Under the pieces are notes generated by a model. The model was not told the DNA's origin and searched no databases. It saw nothing but the letters and a program-made list of their open reading frames with translations. The position numbers were made by a program, and so were the translations under genes. Of a stretch of DNA of 32,178 nucleotides, positions 1 to 7,840 are shown in pieces; position 1 is the stretch's first letter; every line of letters begins with the position of its first letter. The DNA is from Maritimibacter sp. (GTDB lineage Bacteria; Pseudomonadota; Alphaproteobacteria; Rhodobacterales; Rhodobacteraceae), in the NCBI GenBank assembly GCA_002695005.1, contig NZNT01000005.1, forward strand, positions 1-32,178. The letters run 5' to 3'.

Positions 1-303
1 CTTGCCGATCAGTGCGGTGGCATAGCCGGAGGCCCGAAGCGCCTCGACGAAGGTGCTTTGCGAATATGGCAGGCTCAACCCGTTGTGGCGCAGCCCATGC
101 ACCGAAGGATAGCGCCCGGTCAGGATCGACGCGCGGTTCGGCTGGCACACGGGGGTCGCGACGTTGAAATCGGTAAACCGCGTGCCCTGCGCGGCAAGCG
201 CATCGATATTCGGGGTCCGGACCACCGGATGACCTGCGACCCCAAGCCAGTCCGCGCGCATCTGGTCGACCATGATGACAAGGATGTTCGGGCGTTCGGT
301 CAT
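1..303 (-). CDS. Sulfatase, N-terminal part (runs off left edge)
   Basis: Type I sulfatase/alkaline-phosphatase superfamily hydrolase, expected to cleave a sulfate (or related) ester. Only the first 101 codons lie in the window. Reading the minus strand from the ATG at 303 gives a family-typical start (MTERPNILVIMVDQMR) with the metal-binding Asp13. The signature C53-Q-P-N-R57 is the CxPxR motif in which Cys is converted to formylglycine, and the segment ends in IGK, the catalytic-lysine region. No signal peptide is visible, so a cytoplasmic enzyme is likely. Its ATG overlaps the stop codon of the upstream TRAP permease (ATGA, 300-303), so the two are probably translationally coupled, suggesting that the enzyme acts on the imported compound. 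The substrate cannot be told; a phosphonate monoester hydrolase of the same superfamily is an alternative. Confidence 0.88.
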   Translation of the reverse strand, partial: MTERPNILVIMVDQMRADWLGVAGHPVVRTPNIDALAAQGTRFTDFNVATPVCQPNRASILTGRYPSVHGLRHNGLSLPYSQSTFVEALRASGYATALIGK

Positions 304-2723
304 GCGGCTTTTTCCTTGTGTGAGCGAAGGTAATGCTGTGCCACGATTCCAAGCGCGCCGGCCAAGGCCACCAGATGCACGGCGGGCTGCGGCGCGATCA
401 GCAGGAGCGCGAGGCCAACGCGCAAGAGCACCTCGACCGGGTGCATGCGGTGACGGTCGAAGCGGCTCATCGCGCTGGCGAACAGGTAGATCATGGCGAG
501 GGTGCGGAGGATTGCTGAAAGAAACCCGATCAATGAAAAGGCCGCGCCATCGTCAAAGGCCTCCGGCACGATCATCATGTCGGGGTTCAGCGCGAACATG
601 AACGGCACGGCGAAGATGACGATCCCGATCCGCACGGCGGCGATCCCCGTGCCGATGGGTTTCGCGCCGGCGATCGCGGCGGCGGCAAAGGCCGCGACTG
701 CGACGGGGGGTGTGATCGCCGACGCGACACCGAAGTAGAACACGAACATATGCGAGGTCATTAGCGACAGGCCGAGCGAATTGAGCGCCGGACCCAAGAT
801 GATGATGACGGTGAGATAGGCTGGCAGGGTGGGCATCCCCATGCCCAGCAGGAGCGAAACGACAGCCGTGATGATGAGCGTGAGCAAGAGCGCCACCTCC
901 GCATAGTCCGAGATCGAGCGCCCTAGGCGCGAGGGCAGATCAGTCGCGTCCATGACACCGACGATGATCCCCACGACACCGACGACCATCAGGAGACGCC
1001 CAAAGGTCTTTCCGCCGTCCGCGATCGCTGTGAGCAGGATGACCGGTGAGCGGCGCACGTCCGGGCTAAACACGGACAAGAGTAGCACGACAACGATGGC
1101 GGTCAGGGCCGATCCAGCGGGTGACGCGCCGGCGATGAGCCGCCAGATAATGACGCCGAGGGGCAGGAACACGAGCAACGTGACGTTGACGTAATCCTGG
1201 GTCGTCCCTGGGTCGAGTTCGTCGCTGCCCTGCGCGGACATGTCGAGCCGCCGGCTTTCGAACATGACGGTCGCGAACAGCGACAGGTAATAGGCCAACG
1301 CCGGGACGAGCGCGGCGGTCATGATGTTGAGATAAGGCGTGCCGGTCAGGTCAGCCATGACCAGCGCGGCGGCGCCCATGATCGGGGGCATGATCTGCCC
1401 TCCGGTCGATGCCGTTGCCTCGACCCCGCCCGCGAACTCGGCCCGAAAGCCGCGCTTCTTGATCATCGGAATGGTCACGACCCCGGTGCCAACCACGTTC
1501 GACACCGCCGAGCCGCTGACCGAGCCGAACAGGCCCGAGGCCAGCACCGCGGCATGGGCAGGACCCCCGCGCGCGTTGCGCATGAGGTAGAACGAAATTT
1601 TGATGAGCGAATCCGCCGCCCCGGTGGCCGACAGGAGCGCCCCGAAGATGATGAAGGGCAGCACATTATTGAGAAGGATCGAAAGCTTCGAGCCAAGGAC
1701 TGCGTCTGCCGTGTTGAACCACAGGTTCTCGGCCACCGAGGTGTAGCCAAGCGCGAGGGCGTGGAAAATGCCGGGCAGGTAGCTCGATGCGAAGTAATAG
1801 GCCAATGCTACCGCCCCGCAAAGCGCAAGCGCCGTCCCGAATACGCGCCAGCACAGGTAAAGGATCGCAAGGCAACCGATCACCGCCGTATGCGCGTCGG
1901 ACACGCCAAGCCCGAAGGTCTCGGTCCCGATCACGAGGTATTGCCAGACGGCATATCCAAGCGCGGCGAAGGCGATCCAGTCCCCGATGGCAAGGCCGCG
2001 ATGCTGCGATCGCCCGATGTCCTCTTCGGAGCGGCCGAGCGTCAGGACGACGATCAGCGCTGCGAGCACGAACATGATCGCGTTGTATTTCTCGGTCGGG
2101 CTAGCCGGGCCGATGCCGAACATGTCGGGGATGTATTCCCCGCGCCACGCCGCGAGCCCGATGGTCGCGAACGGGATGGCGGGCAGGACCGAGATAAGCC
2201 CGGTCAAACCCATCACGAGGCCCGCGATCATGGCCGCTCGCGCGCGCCCGTGTTCGAGATTGCGCAGAGGCTGCATCAGGAAAAGCGCCGCAGCCACCAG
2301 CCCCATCGACAGGATCGGCACAACACGAATGCCGAAATCACCCACCCGCAGGATTGGATATTCATAAGCCCTGAGATCCACGTCCGGTTCGAAGGGCGGA
2401 GCGAAGTTGAAGCCGACCAGCGCATCGATACCCAGAAGCGCCAGCGCGGCAAGGCCGAACCACAGCGCGACGGGCCGTCCGGCCGTGGCTGTTTTCCACG
2501 CAAACCCGGCGGTCGAGATCAGGGCGAGAAACCGCAGCCAGGTGATGCCCTCCGGCGCCCAGCCGACGGGCAGGGCCGCGTAGCGATACAGGTTGAACTT
2601 GAGCGAGATGATGGTCTCGGCGACCAGACAGAGGATCGCGAAGGCGGCCCATGCAAAGGCCGTCGCGGCCCGTTTGTTGTCCAGAAGGAACGGGGTCAGG
2701 GGTTTGACCGGCGCAGACGCCAT
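300..2723 (-). CDS. TRAP transporter fused permease (TAXI type, DctQ-DctM fusion)
   Basis: Inner-membrane permease of a tripartite ATP-independent periplasmic transporter, driving ion-coupled uptake of a solute delivered by a TAXI-type binding protein. The 807-aa product is almost wholly hydrophobic. An N-terminal group of membrane segments (about residues 15-240) corresponds to the small DctQ subunit and is fused to a long DctM-like domain. Family-typical segments are the glycine/serine-rich stretch near residues 395-420 (GLFGSVSGSAVSNVVGTG), the following GGQIMPPIMGAAA, and near residue 640 the GMGMPTLPAYL loop. Length and fusion are typical of TAXI systems. It lies 74 nt downstream of the binding-protein gene and overlaps the sulfatase start by 4 nt. 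Substrate unknown. Confidence 0.93.
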   Translation of the reverse strand: MASAPVKPLTPFLLDNKRAATAFAWAAFAILCLVAETIISLKFNLYRYAALPVGWAPEGITWLRFLALISTAGFAWKTATAGRPVALWFGLAALALLGIDALVGFNFAPPFEPDVDLRAYEYPILRVGDFGIRVVPILSMGLVAAALFLMQPLRNLEHGRARAAMIAGLVMGLTGLISVLPAIPFATIGLAAWRGEYIPDMFGIGPASPTEKYNAIMFVLAALIVVLTLGRSEEDIGRSQHRGLAIGDWIAFAALGYAVWQYLVIGTETFGLGVSDAHTAVIGCLAILYLCWRVFGTALALCGAVALAYYFASSYLPGIFHALALGYTSVAENLWFNTADAVLGSKLSILLNNVLPFIIFGALLSATGAADSLIKISFYLMRNARGGPAHAAVLASGLFGSVSGSAVSNVVGTGVVTIPMIKKRGFRAEFAGGVEATASTGGQIMPPIMGAAALVMADLTGTPYLNIMTAALVPALAYYLSLFATVMFESRRLDMSAQGSDELDPGTTQDYVNVTLLVFLPLGVIIWRLIAGASPAGSALTAIVVVLLLSVFSPDVRRSPVILLTAIADGGKTFGRLLMVVGVVGIIVGVMDATDLPSRLGRSISDYAEVALLLTLIITAVVSLLLGMGMPTLPAYLTVIIILGPALNSLGLSLMTSHMFVFYFGVASAITPPVAVAAFAAAAIAGAKPIGTGIAAVRIGIVIFAVPFMFALNPDMMIVPEAFDDGAAFSLIGFLSAILRTLAMIYLFASAMSRFDRHRMHPVEVLLRVGLALLLIAPQPAVHLVALAGALGIVAQHYLRSHKEKAA

Positions 2724-2757
2724 GACATCACCATGTGCTGAAGGGCAAGGGGGGGCC

Positions 2758-2773
2758 GGACCCCGTGGGGTCC
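2758..2773 (-). promoter_or_regulatory. GC-rich hairpin between TAXI and permease genes
   Basis: A perfect 7-bp inverted repeat with a 2-nt loop (GGACCCC-GT-GGGGTCC) sits in the 74-nt gap between the binding-protein stop and the permease start. No T-run follows on the transcribed strand, so it is not a classical terminator. In such operons a hairpin after the binding-protein gene often protects the upstream mRNA or lowers permease expression; that role is inferred. Confidence 0.5.
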
Positions 2774-2797
2774 AGCCGGATCGGCAGGCTGGGACGG

Positions 2798-3769
2798 TTA
2801 CTTCACCGCGTCCGGGATCGTCACGCCGACTTCTTCGTAATACCGCATCGCGCCCGGATGCAACTTGGCCGACATGCCGGTGAAAGCGTTTTCGATACTG
2901 ACTGGCGCCAGCACGCGAATGTCGCCCTTGGCCTTGTCCAGATTCTCCCAGAACGCCTTGGTAAGCGCATAGGCATCGTCGTCGGACATATCCTTATTCA
3001 CTGTCGTCTGCATGAAGTTCTCGGCACCCTGCACCTCACCTTCGTTGACGACGTTGGAATAGGTGCCCGCCGGAATGACGCCGACGGCGTTCGCGCCGCC
3101 CGCCTCGTATTTCTCCCAGACCTCGGTTTCGAGCGCAGCATCGGGTAGGTCGATCAGGCGGATTTCGCCAAGCTGCTCGATGGCGGCATTGCCGACCGCA
3201 GACGGGAACATGAACGCCTCGAACTGGTTGTCCTGAAACGCCTGAATGGCCGCGCCCCATCCAAGTCGCACGACTTCGAAGTCCTGACCGCCGACCAGCC
3301 CGGACGACGCGCCGATGATCGACTGCGCCTGCGCGTTCGCGGCCCCGGCGGGCGGGCCGGTGAACACGCGGCGACCCGCGAAGTCGTCGAAGGTTTCTAT
3401 GCTGCTGGTCGCGCGGACGATGGCGTGGAAGATCCCGTTGGTGAAGCCGTAAAGCGCGCGGATGTTCTCGGACGCCGCCATAGCTTCGTCCGCGTTGTTT
3501 TTGAACGGGCCAGCCCCGCGCGTCATCGCGTTGTAGGCGGTCGGCGGGCACACGGCCACGTCCACCTTTCCGGTGGCGACGTTCATGCAAGCCTTGGTAA
3601 GCGTCTGGCCCGAGTTGATCTGCATGTCGATGTCGCTGTAATTGGCGATCACCTGTGTCGACAGGTTCGTCATCCCAGTCGGATTGCCGGTTTCAGCGGT
3701 GAAGGTTTGCGCATTGGCCGTGGTCGCTAAACCAGCGGCCAACACGGTCGCAGTAATGAGATGTTTCAT
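2798..3769 (-). CDS. TAXI family TRAP transporter solute-binding protein
   Basis: Periplasmic binding protein of the TAXI (TRAP-associated extracytoplasmic immunogenic) type, which captures the solute and passes it to the fused permease encoded just downstream. The 323-aa product starts with a clear signal peptide (MKHLITATVLAAGLATTANA, cleavage near residue 20). The mature part has typical features: the NPTGMTNLS start, a QINSGQTLTKACMNVATGKVDVAV segment where the family has its SGGS-like and G-x-VD elements, and FAGRRVFTGPPAGAAN. A strong ribosome-binding site (GGGAGG, about 5 nt before the ATG) supports the start. It is 52 nt downstream of a LysR gene on the same strand. Ligand unknown; TAXI proteins commonly bind carboxylates such as glutamate or aromatic acids. 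Confidence 0.93.
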   Translation of the reverse strand: MKHLITATVLAAGLATTANAQTFTAETGNPTGMTNLSTQVIANYSDIDMQINSGQTLTKACMNVATGKVDVAVCPPTAYNAMTRGAGPFKNNADEAMAASENIRALYGFTNGIFHAIVRATSSIETFDDFAGRRVFTGPPAGAANAQAQSIIGASSGLVGGQDFEVVRLGWGAAIQAFQDNQFEAFMFPSAVGNAAIEQLGEIRLIDLPDAALETEVWEKYEAGGANAVGVIPAGTYSNVVNEGEVQGAENFMQTTVNKDMSDDDAYALTKAFWENLDKAKGDIRVLAPVSIENAFTGMSAKLHPGAMRYYEEVGVTIPDAVK

Positions 3770-3821
3770 GGTGTCCTCCCTAGTGCGACCAAGATGCAGA
3801 TCAAAATTCGAATGAAAAATG

Positions 3822-4766
3822 CTATTTTGGCGTTATTGCATTACTTTTTTGATATGTTGGAAGCGGAACGGCATCCCGGATCATCTCGATCAGGCGGCTC
3901 GCTGCGGCGTTCATCTGGCGATCCGGCAGGACGGTGAGGCCCACGGGGCCGAGCGTGTCGAACCTCAGCCCTTCGAGCGTCACGAACTCGCCCGCCGAAA
4001 GCTCGCGCTGCACGACACCCTGCGGGATGAGCCACACGTAATCGGTCGCGCGCAAGAAATCGCGGGCAAAGTCCGCCGAGTCGGTCTCGACCAGGTCCGG
4101 TATGTCGCTGATGCCGTTGGCAAGCAGGATGCGATCGACCTCGTGCCGAGGGATCGTGCCTTGCAGGTTCAGCATGATGCCGAACTCAAGAAGGCTGCGG
4201 AAATCGCCGATGGGTCTTCGGCGCAGTGGATGATCCTTGCGCACCACGCACAGGATCGGTTCGGAATAGAGATGCTCGAACGAAAGCCCGCGCATCGCCT
4301 CGCCATGGGCCATACGCCCTACGACGAAGTCGATCGATCCCGCGCGCAGCTTGTCCATCAGTTCAAGGTTGGTGCCGCGCAGGACCGTCAGCGTCGTGTT
4401 CGGCACCTCGGCCTTGAACCGCGCCACCACCTGCGGGAAATACTGCGCCTCGTATGTCGGAAGCACGCCGCAGGCAACGCTGTCGCCTCGTGGCCGCTCG
4501 CCCGACGCCGTTTCGACTGCCTCTTCGATCCGGTGCAGACCGCTGGAGATCAGCCGGTTGAATTCTCGCCCCTCCGGCGTCAGTTCGAACGCCTTGCGCC
4601 GCCGGTCGAGCAACTTGACGTCTAGAATTGTTTCAAGGTCCGAGATGGTCCGCGAAACGGCAGGCTGGCTCGTGCTCAACGCCTCGGCCGCGCGCACGAT
4701 GCCGCGCTGGCGCACGACTTCCTGAAAGCAGCGCAGGTGACGCATTTTCAATCGTTTGTCGATCAT
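3822..4766 (-). CDS. LysR family transcriptional regulator (PcaQ/GbpR-like)
   Basis: DNA-binding regulator that probably controls the downstream TAXI-TRAP-sulfatase genes and/or the divergent O-demethylase gene. The ATG at 4766 gives a 314-aa protein starting MIDKRLKMRHLRCFQEVVRQ, which matches the usual LysR start. The reading frame stays open 35 codons further upstream, but that extra part has no LysR similarity. The winged HTH covers about residues 8-65 (AAEALSTSQPAVSRTISDLE is the recognition region), followed by a LysR substrate-binding domain to the C-terminus. The start HLRCFQEV resembles PcaQ/GbpR-type regulators of aromatic or sugar genes. No strong ribosome-binding site is seen at the chosen start. 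Confidence 0.88.
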   Translation of the reverse strand: MIDKRLKMRHLRCFQEVVRQRGIVRAAEALSTSQPAVSRTISDLETILDVKLLDRRRKAFELTPEGREFNRLISSGLHRIEEAVETASGERPRGDSVACGVLPTYEAQYFPQVVARFKAEVPNTTLTVLRGTNLELMDKLRAGSIDFVVGRMAHGEAMRGLSFEHLYSEPILCVVRKDHPLRRRPIGDFRSLLEFGIMLNLQGTIPRHEVDRILLANGISDIPDLVETDSADFARDFLRATDYVWLIPQGVVQRELSAGEFVTLEGLRFDTLGPVGLTVLPDRQMNAAASRLIEMIRDAVPLPTYQKSNAITPK

Positions 4767-4956
4767 GATGGCGGGACTGTAACCGCCCCGGCGCAATCGC
4801 GGAAGGTGCGCGTCGAAAAGCGCCGGCGATTCAATATGTAGATTTTGAAACAGGTTATCTAGAAACCGCATAAGCTGACCAACCGTCGAACGGTTAGACG
4901 ATCCTCAAGCAGATTTTCGCGGGTCGCAGGGCGATCCGAATTCAGGAGGATACCAA
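4767..4956. promoter_or_regulatory. Divergent regulatory region lysR / O-demethylase
   Basis: This 190-bp gap separates the minus-strand lysR gene from the plus-strand O-demethylase gene and should hold both promoters. A perfect inverted repeat AACCGT-CGA-ACGGTT lies at 4881-4895 and is the best candidate operator. A strong ribosome-binding site AGGAGG lies at 4944-4949, 7 nt before the O-demethylase ATG. No -35/-10 pair can be assigned with confidence. Confidence 0.5.
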
Positions 4957-6324
4957 ATGACAAAAACGCTGGAAGAACGCATCAATCTCTACAAGAACGC
5001 GTCCGACATGCTGCAAAACGCGCAGCAAGGGCCATACGTGTTCCCGATCGCGCCGCAATACACCAACTGGATGGAAGAGGTCCGGGCGTGGCGCAACGGG
5101 GCGGTGCTGCTGAACCAGTCCTATCACATGACTGACCTTTACGTGCGCGGTCCCGATGCGATCAAATTCCTTTCCTATGTCGGCGTGAATAGCTTTGCCA
5201 CCTTCGGCCGCAACAAGTCCAAGCAGCTGATCTGTGTGAACCCGGATGGCTATGTCATCGGCGATGGCATCATTTTCGGGCTCGAGGACGATGAGATTCT
5301 CTATGTCGGCCGTCCCCCACTGGCCTACTGGCTCGCTTATCAGGCCGAGATCGGCGATTTTGACGTGACGACCGAGTTTGATATTCGCTCGCTTGAGGGA
5401 GACAAGCCGCGCAAGCTCTATCGCTTCGAGGTGCAGGGTCCCAAAGCGCTCGATATCTTGAACGAGGTGAACGAGGGCGGTCCGCTTACCACTAAGTTCT
5501 TCAACATGGGCGAGATCACCGTCGCAGGGTGCACCGCACGCACGCTGAGCCATGGCATGGGCGGCGCGCAGGGCCTGGAACTTTGGGGTCCCTATGAAGA
5601 GGGCCAGAAGGTCCATGACCGGCTTCTGGAAGTGGGTGAGAAATACGGCATGCTTCGCGCTGGCGCCCGCGCCTATTCCTGCGCTGCGATGGAGTCCGGC
5701 TGGATCCCGTCGCCGCTCCCCGCGATCTACACCAGCGACTCCATGAAGGGCTTCCGCGAATGGCTGCCTGCTGACAATTTCTTGGCCGTCACCTCTGTGG
5801 GCGGGTCATTTCAGCCTGACAACGTCGAAGAATTCTACTTGACCCCTTGGGACCTTGATTATGGCCGTGTGGTCAAGTTCGACCATGATTTCATCGGGCG
5901 TGAAGCACTCGAAAATATGGCCGAGCAGGAGCATCGCACCAAGGTTACTTTGGTCTGGGATCCCGAGTCAGTGCTGGAGATTTTTGCGGGTCTCATGGGG
6001 CCGTTCCCCGGCCCGAAGCTGATGGAACTGCCGGCCGGCCACTATGCGGCGCACCCCTATGACCAGGTTCTTCTGAACGGCGAGCAGGTGGGTGTTTCGA
6101 CCTATCCCGTCTATTCCGCCAACGAACGCGCGTGGATTTCCCTCGCGATGGTGCGCGGCGATCTGGCTGAGCAGGGCACGAAGCTCGACATCCTGTGGGG
6201 TGAAAAGGACGGCGGCACCCAGAAGCCGCATGTCGAAGAGCATGTGCAGATGAAGGTCAGCGCCGAGGTCCATCCGTGGCCGATCCACGCGGCCTCGCGC
6301 GAAAGCTACCGCGCTCAGAAATAA
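4957..6324 (+). CDS. Tetrahydrofolate-dependent aromatic O-demethylase (LigM/DesA type, GcvT fold)
   Basis: Predicted to transfer the methyl group of a methoxylated aromatic acid (vanillate, syringate or 3-O-methylgallate type) to tetrahydrofolate, giving the free hydroxyl and 5-methyl-THF in the cytoplasm. The 455-aa length fits LigM and DesA (about 460-470 aa), not glycine-cleavage T protein or DMSP demethylase DmdA (about 365 aa). The N-terminal and middle GcvT domain includes GRNKSKQLICVNPDGYVIGDGI. The block ESGWIPSPLPAIYTSDSMKG near residue 250 is shared with LigM-like enzymes as I recall them. The GcvT C-terminal barrel ends with an AWISLAMVRGDLAEQGT-like segment. AGGAGG precedes the ATG by 7 nt. 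No metF, ligH or other C1 gene is in the window. The exact substrate cannot be assigned; another GcvT-fold demethylase is possible. Confidence 0.8.
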   Translation: MTKTLEERINLYKNASDMLQNAQQGPYVFPIAPQYTNWMEEVRAWRNGAVLLNQSYHMTDLYVRGPDAIKFLSYVGVNSFATFGRNKSKQLICVNPDGYVIGDGIIFGLEDDEILYVGRPPLAYWLAYQAEIGDFDVTTEFDIRSLEGDKPRKLYRFEVQGPKALDILNEVNEGGPLTTKFFNMGEITVAGCTARTLSHGMGGAQGLELWGPYEEGQKVHDRLLEVGEKYGMLRAGARAYSCAAMESGWIPSPLPAIYTSDSMKGFREWLPADNFLAVTSVGGSFQPDNVEEFYLTPWDLDYGRVVKFDHDFIGREALENMAEQEHRTKVTLVWDPESVLEIFAGLMGPFPGPKLMELPAGHYAAHPYDQVLLNGEQVGVSTYPVYSANERAWISLAMVRGDLAEQGTKLDILWGEKDGGTQKPHVEEHVQMKVSAEVHPWPIHAASRESYRAQK

Positions 6325-6364
6325 TCGCCTCAATTAGACGGGGTCCCCCCCCGCCCAATTCCTC

Positions 6365-6399
6365 ACCCCCGGCACATCTCCTAACGGAACGCCGGGGGT
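6365..6399 (+). terminator. Probable terminator after the O-demethylase gene
   Basis: A 9-bp perfect inverted repeat (ACCCCCGGC at 6365-6373, GCCGGGGGT at 6391-6399) with a 17-nt loop is followed by CTCTTTGT. It starts 40 nt after the O-demethylase stop codon and before the next gene. The T-run is short, so efficiency is uncertain. Confidence 0.6.
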
Positions 6400-6433
6400 C
6401 TCTTTGTATCTGGCTCCATGTGACGTATGAAAT

Positions 6434-7657
6434 ATGCATGAAGCTCGATGCGATATGACCGAAACGCCGAAACTTGATATCCGCGAACTTGTCGCTGTCG
6501 ACTGCGTCGCTCGAGCGCGGAGCTTCAAGCTGGCCGCCGAAGTTCTGCATACTTCGCAACCAACTTTGTCACGGCTGATTTCGTCCGCTGAAGATAAGCT
6601 CTGCACCAAGATTTTCGATCGTGGGTGGTCAGGGGCCGACACTACTTCTCAAGGTGACGTGGTTGCCCGATTCAGTGGCTACGTGGTCAGCGCTCTCGAC
6701 GCCGCTGAAGCGATGCTATTCTCTGACCAAGCGGCCAGGTTATCTTTACGCACGAACTTAAGGTCCAATCAGATTGAAATGGTGGCGGCAATCTGTCGGT
6801 ATGGCAGCGTTACCCAGGCGGCGCTGGCCCTTGGACGGTCACAGTCCGATCTGAGCCGGATGCTCTCCAATCTATCCAAAAGATTTGGCCTTGACCTGTT
6901 CACCCGCTCGCCGGCTGGCATGACGCCTCTCCTTGCAGCAAATACTCTCGCGGAACTTGAAGGTCACATCAGTTACTATCAGGCACAAATGCGCGAACAG
7001 CTTGGGCTCTTGGAGGCCGATATAGTCGGTCGTGTTAGTGTGGGGCTGCTGCCATTTTCAGGGCAGGACCTCATTCTGAAGACCTTTGGCGCACTTACGA
7101 ACGATCATCCTCATGTTCGCCTGCTCGCAGTTCCTGGTAGCTACAACAGCCTTGTCGGGGCGTTGAGGCGGCGCGAGATCGACCGCATCGTTGGGATCGC
7201 ACGCGGGGACGATTGCCCACGGGGTCTGATTGAGAAGCCGCTGTATGAAGAGCGTTTTGCTGTGATCGCCAAGGCGGACCACCCTCTTCATGCGGCAACC
7301 AGCGACGCGGACGCGTTCACTCGCACAAATTGGATCGTTGCGCCACACGGCACACCAGTGAGGAGCTACTTCGAGGCAGTGTTCTCAGACCTCAACATCG
7401 CGCCCCCGACCCAAACCTGCGAACTTCTTTCATTCGGCACCGCCGAGCAGATGCTGATTGACAGTAATTCCGTAGCGATGCTCACATATTCGGAGCGCAA
7501 GTTGGCTGAACTTCGCTCTGGTCTTGCTGAAGTCGCCACTGGACTGCCCAAGAGACGCGCAACCATCGCGCTGACCAGGTTGGCCGATGAACCGCATGAC
7601 GCGGCGCTGGCAGAATTCGAATGCTTGTTGGATCAGGTAGTTCAAGCCGCCGCATGA
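6434..7657 (+). CDS. LysR-type regulator with two tandem HTH domains
   Basis: Transcription regulator of 407 aa, about 100 residues longer than a normal LysR protein. The excess is explained by two LysR-like winged HTH units in a row. The first spans about residues 14-75 (AAEVLHTSQPTLSRLISSAE), the second about 110-168 (TQAALALGRSQSDLSRMLSN, ending in DLFTRSPAGMTPL). A single LysR substrate-binding domain runs from about 198 to the end (VGRVSVGLLPF onward). The start could be the ATG at 6434 or the in-frame ATG at 6455; neither has a convincing ribosome-binding site. The coding sequence looks less GC-rich than its neighbours, a hint of separate origin. It stands alone between the O-demethylase and the dctPQM operon, so its target is not clear. 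Confidence 0.88.
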   Translation: MHEARCDMTETPKLDIRELVAVDCVARARSFKLAAEVLHTSQPTLSRLISSAEDKLCTKIFDRGWSGADTTSQGDVVARFSGYVVSALDAAEAMLFSDQAARLSLRTNLRSNQIEMVAAICRYGSVTQAALALGRSQSDLSRMLSNLSKRFGLDLFTRSPAGMTPLLAANTLAELEGHISYYQAQMREQLGLLEADIVGRVSVGLLPFSGQDLILKTFGALTNDHPHVRLLAVPGSYNSLVGALRRREIDRIVGIARGDDCPRGLIEKPLYEERFAVIAKADHPLHAATSDADAFTRTNWIVAPHGTPVRSYFEAVFSDLNIAPPTQTCELLSFGTAEQMLIDSNSVAMLTYSERKLAELRSGLAEVATGLPKRRATIALTRLADEPHDAALAEFECLLDQVVQAAA

Positions 7658-7840
7658 CGCATCGTGGCAGGGTGCCCGCTTGTAGGTCCCCACCGATGCC
7701 GCATTGGTCTCGATAGACCACTTTGTCTTTTTCGAAACGTTGTCCCGAGACTAGCTTCGCATTTTTCAACTCGATCGTATTTGTCGTTTCGAAGATGCCA
7801 TTTGAGGCAAATGGCTCGGGAATCGGCGGGCCATTTTTCA

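Noticed and set aside
1554-2741. A 395-codon plus-strand frame
   Set aside because: Antisense to the well-supported TRAP permease, with shadow-type composition.
7798-7816. Small hairpin GCCATTT-GAGGC-AAATGGC between lysR and dctM
   Set aside because: Only 7 bp with no T-run after it on either strand; too weak to call a terminator for the convergent genes.
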